Virus record (IMG/VR): IMGVR_UViG_3300035670_000575
Span: 1-39,030 of that record
Strand: one strand, 5' to 3'
Length of the DNA: 39,030 nucleotides
Source of the DNA: a virus
Shown: positions 37,038-39,030 of the stretch, one piece after another
Position numbering within the stretch: position 1 is the first letter of the stretch
Layout of the letters: every line of letters begins with the position of its first letter
The notes under the pieces: model-generated
Seen by the model: the letters and a program-made list of their open reading frames with translations, nothing else
The model's database searches: none
Told to the model about the DNA's origin: nothing
Made by a program: the position numbers and the translations under genes

Positions 37038-37576
37038 TATTTAATTTTCTTTTTAATTTCATTGTCAATGTATTTTACAATTAATTGTAATTCTTCTAAA
37101 GTAGCATCATTTTTTAATATATTAGCTCTTCTACTAATAATTTTAACATTGCCTTTTATATATCCAAAGCAAGGAATAATTCTATCTATTGATGGTGCAT
37201 TAGGATTATTTAACCCATCACTAAATATATCAATTCCAAGAACAGGGCATTTCCATATTAACTCTAAATCATCTTTTGTTATATCAAATGGAATATTTTT
37301 TTCTTTTGCTCTGTGTTTTGCAGCTCTAATTAAAGTTAATCTATAATCTTTTTGATGATTTTTTTTATGTGATTTAGCTACATGTTCTTTATTAATTTGT
37401 TTATATTTTGTTGAACATTTTTTACAATGATATTGATATCCAAATGAACCATCTTTATTAGATTTATGAAAATCAACCAATGGCTTTTCTTCATGACACA
37501 TATTACATTTTCTTGAGTAATGCAAGCCTTCATTTGAATTAGAGCCTATAATATCTATACGAGATATTTTAGCCAT
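37037..37576 (-). CDS. HNH endonuclease with N-terminal zinc motif (179 aa)
   Basis: 179 residues. C-N-M-C and C-K-K-C near residues 24-54 form a zinc ribbon. C-P-V-L-G-I-D-I-F then S-I-D-R-I-I-P-C-F-G-Y-I-K-G-N-V-K-I-I-S-R-R-A-N-I-L-K is the HNH/endo VII-like fold used by free-standing homing endonucleases. The gene is more AT-rich than neighbours, Lys-rich, and sits between normal replication genes, as mobile HNH genes do. It shares a base with the next stop. Likely a selfish insertion. Confidence 0.82.
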   Translation of the reverse strand: MAKISRIDIIGSNSNEGLHYSRKCNMCHEEKPLVDFHKSNKDGSFGYQYHCKKCSTKYKQINKEHVAKSHKKNHQKDYRLTLIRAAKHRAKEKNIPFDITKDDLELIWKCPVLGIDIFSDGLNNPNAPSIDRIIPCFGYIKGNVKIISRRANILKNDATLEELQLIVKYIDNEIKKKIK

Positions 37577-37791
37577 TATTCTGATTCCTTAAATTGACTT
37601 TCATTTGGTTTAGATACGCCATCAAGAAAACGTTTTTCAACCTCACCTGTAGATTTATTTAGTTCGTATTCATATTCAAGTGTATGTGGTGATACATCAT
37701 CACTTGGTTTTTTAGACCTAAATATCTTATCAAAGTTAGACTCAAATACTTCCCTATCTGTAAAAGGTCTAGGTGCGCTTCCTTTACCCAT
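37576..37791 (-). CDS. conserved phage protein G-K-G-S-A-P-R-P (71 aa)
   Basis: 71 residues. M-G-K-G-S-A-P-R-P-F-T-D-R-E-V-F-E-S-N-F-D-K-I-F is widely found in phage replication regions. It is probably disordered at both ends (acidic C-terminus). Function unknown. It overlaps the DUF1364 stop by one base (TAATG-type junction). Confidence 0.75.
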   Translation of the reverse strand: MGKGSAPRPFTDREVFESNFDKIFRSKKPSDDVSPHTLEYEYELNKSTGEVEKRFLDGVSKPNESQFKESE

Positions 37792-38072
37792 TATTTAACT
37801 CCTATCATTTCATGTTCCCAAAGATATTGCATAGTTTTTATATATGCTCTATTCCACATATCCCTGCGTTCTTCTTTTGTTAATTCTTTACCATTATCAA
37901 GTTTTACATGACACTCTATACATAATGCTGCACATAATGCGTCAGATACTTTAATTCCCATACCCTTACCCTCATTTCTATGTGCTGCACAAACTGTTTC
38001 AGACATAATACCACAATGTTGGCAAGGTAACTGTCTTAAAATTTTAATTATTTTAGGGTTGCGATATATCAT
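37791..38072 (-). CDS. DUF1364 HNH-like nuclease, allele B
   Basis: 93 residues, start MIYRNPKIIKILRQLPCQHC at the ATGA junction with ninB allele B (not the longer 38111 reading). C-Q-H-C, then A-A-H-R-N-E-G-K-G-M-G-I-K and C-I-E-C-H-V-K-L-D are the family's metal motifs. The allele at 1-269 has the same order but A-H-S-N-Q-L-R-D-G-K-G and different flanks, about 40% identical. This is the allele that connects to the late region of the contig. Confidence 0.85.
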   Translation of the reverse strand: MIYRNPKIIKILRQLPCQHCGIMSETVCAAHRNEGKGMGIKVSDALCAALCIECHVKLDNGKELTKEERRDMWNRAYIKTMQYLWEHEMIGVK

Positions 38073-38431
38073 TCGTAATCCCACATCCAACCCAAATTGC
38101 TTTGCGCCCAAATTTCTATTGAATTTTGATATTCTGACATTTGAGAAGTTGTCAACTTTGTGGTTGATTTTATAATTTCACAAGGCATTCCAGCTATAAT
38201 TTTTTGTTCTCTTAAAAATTTGTAACCCATAAGTTCATGGATTTGATCTTTGTCAATTCCTGTATGCCTAGAAATGCTTGTATAAAGCTCCCATAATCTT
38301 TCATTTTGTTCATGACTGCGATTAAGTTTAGCGTCTGTTACTGTAACACGCCAACGCTTAGTAAAATCAAGAGCTTTTAATTTCTCGTAAAGCATTGGTA
38401 GGTTTTGTTGTGTTAGTGACCACTTTATCAT
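38069..38431 (-). CDS. ninB: NinB-like recombination protein, allele B
   Basis: 120 residues from MIKWSLTQQN. Same core (T-K-R-W-R-V-T-V-T-D-A-K-L-N-R-S) and K-S-T-T-K-L-T-T as allele A. Differences lie mostly in the second half, with two extra residues before the stop. A longer reading to 38500 would overlap the small 57-codon gene in frame shift without a ribosome site, so 38431 is preferred, matching allele A exactly by offset. Confidence 0.9.
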   Translation of the reverse strand: MIKWSLTQQNLPMLYEKLKALDFTKRWRVTVTDAKLNRSHEQNERLWELYTSISRHTGIDKDQIHELMGYKFLREQKIIAGMPCEIIKSTTKLTTSQMSEYQNSIEIWAQSNLGWMWDYE

Positions 38432-38540
38432 CTCTCCATCCTTTCGTTTTAAATATTTGTCCGTCTTTAGAAGTTGCTTTGTATTGAATGTCGTTACCAA
38501 ATACTTTTTTACATTCTTTTATAAAATCATTTATAGTCAT
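38367..38540 (-). CDS. small 57-aa protein overlapping ninB, allele B
   Basis: 57 codons starting MTINDFIKEC, ATGA-coupled to the helicase. It matches allele A (561-734) over its first 40 residues with one change (V29 to I), then diverges where it overlaps ninB. Same length in both alleles. Confidence 0.6.
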   Translation of the reverse strand: MTINDFIKECKKVFGNDIQYKATSKDGQIFKTKGWRDDKVVTNTTKPTNALREIKSS

Positions 38541-39030
38541 GGTTTGTCCTTGTAGCGTAAAGACTTAGAATTAAACCACAATGGAATAGATCCTTCCCAT
38601 TCAAAGTGCCTTTGTTTATTCACAGCCATAAATCCATCTGGAACAATCTTAGCATCTTCTTCACTTAATTTACCTTCTAATAAATCTTTTTCTTTTTTCT
38701 TATTACGATACACCGAAACACAATTGTCCACTAAATTAGTTATTGTCGCAGAACCTGCCACATCAAACTTGCTTGGTGTATGAGTGGTTTCGTCTATTGT
38801 TTTTCTACTATGAGCCACTAAATGTATATGCACATTCAAATCCCTTGATGCAATACAGAGTTGGTCAACAAATTTCTTCTGACCATTATAATCATCTTCA
38901 TTAATAGAACACTTCATTAAACTATCTACCACAAAATGCTGGATACCTAATTGCTCAGCTCCGTAGTAAATAACAGATAATACCGCAGTAGGATTAGTAG
39001 ATCCTAACTGATCGTAAAGAAATAATTTTC
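38537..39030 (-). CDS. DnaB-like helicase, second copy cut by the window end
   Basis: About 164 codons of the helicase C-terminal half, including H-F-V-V-D-S-L-M-K. In protein it equals the copy at 731-1639 over all residues that overlap, with about a dozen silent base changes. The window end cuts codon 139. This is the same gene from the other strain end of the contig, not a true second gene. Confidence 0.85.
   Translation of the reverse strand, partial: KLFLYDQLGSTNPTAVLSVIYYGAEQLGIQHFVVDSLMKCSINEDDYNGQKKFVDQLCIASRDLNVHIHLVAHSRKTIDETTHTPSKFDVAGSATITNLVDNCVSVYRNKKKEKDLLEGKLSEEDAKIVPDGFMAVNKQRHFEWEGSIPLWFNSKSLRYKDKP
38537..39030. repeat. terminal overlap, right copy (pairs with 731-1224)
   Basis: See the left copy. 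The overlap implies a closed unit of about 37.8 kb assembled from two variants; a direct long terminal repeat with drift is less likely because the flanks carry different alleles. Confidence 0.88.

Noticed and set aside
37791-38540. A true second ninB/DUF1364/helicase set
   Set aside because: Constant offset, identical order and silent-only differences in the helicase point to the same locus from another strain at the contig end.
1-39030. Integrase, CI-like repressor, tRNA genes or CRISPR array
   Set aside because: Looked for on both strands; no tyrosine or serine recombinase motifs, no cloverleaf and no regularly spaced repeats were found. The winged-helix protein at 36376 is not CI-like.

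Overview
This window is almost the complete genome of a lytic, AT-rich podovirus, or a metagenome-assembled contig of one. The two ends carry the same locus. Positions 731-1224 match 38537-39030 at a constant offset of 37,806 bases, with only silent differences, and the flanking genes are homologous but diverged alleles. The natural unit is therefore about 37.8 kb, circular or circularly permuted. The two ends appear to come from two coexisting strains. I see no integrase, CI-type repressor, tRNA or CRISPR array. Short overlapping genes fill nearly all the sequence. The podovirus assignment rests on a P22-type portal, a gp10-like propeller tail protein, a gp4-like adaptor, glycine/alanine-rich ejection-type proteins and the absence of a tape measure.

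Layout, treated as a circle. A strong minus-strand promoter at about 2463-2491 starts the replication operon: initiator, primase zinc finger, DnaB-like helicase, NinB and a DUF1364 nuclease. After the circle closes this continues at 38.0-36.0 kb with an HNH nuclease, a resolvase-like nuclease, a winged-helix protein and a Q-like antiterminator. Just after the antiterminator lies a promoter followed closely by an intrinsic terminator, the pR'-tR' layout of Q-controlled late transcription. The late operon then runs leftward from about 36 to 7.3 kb: small basic proteins, a GT8 glycosyltransferase, a P-loop/zeta-toxin-like protein, terminase, portal, scaffold, SU10-like capsid, three glycosyltransferase-type genes, adaptor, a large tail-fibre region (17.1-23.3 kb), ejection-type proteins (9.8-14.3 kb), holin/lysis genes and a DEDD exonuclease. 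The plus-strand operon (2.6-7.3 kb) has unknown early proteins, an annealing protein + YqaJ exonuclease + SSB-like recombination module, a SleB-type hydrolase, DUF3310 and small membrane or secreted proteins.

The most exciting item is a 23-codon gene at 5448-5519 on the minus strand, between the SSB-like gene and the SleB-like gene. It encodes a PqqA peptide, the ribosomal precursor of the redox cofactor PQQ, with Glu15 and Tyr19 in the canonical E-V-T-M-Y motif. It has its own ribosome binding site, a TATAAT box and a hairpin behind it. It looks like a cargo gene ('moron') that supplies substrate to the host PqqB-E machinery. PQQ is the cofactor of methanol dehydrogenases, so the likely host is a PQQ-producing methylotroph such as an aquatic Methylophilales bacterium. 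The host is an inference; PqqA is read directly from the sequence.

Other points of interest are a P-loop kinase domain fused to an ejection-protein-like N-terminus, a holin whose ribosome binding site points at an ATA codon, four glycosyltransferase-type genes, a tail protein of twelve 20-residue plus five 10-residue repeats, and a mobile phage domain inserted in the propeller protein.
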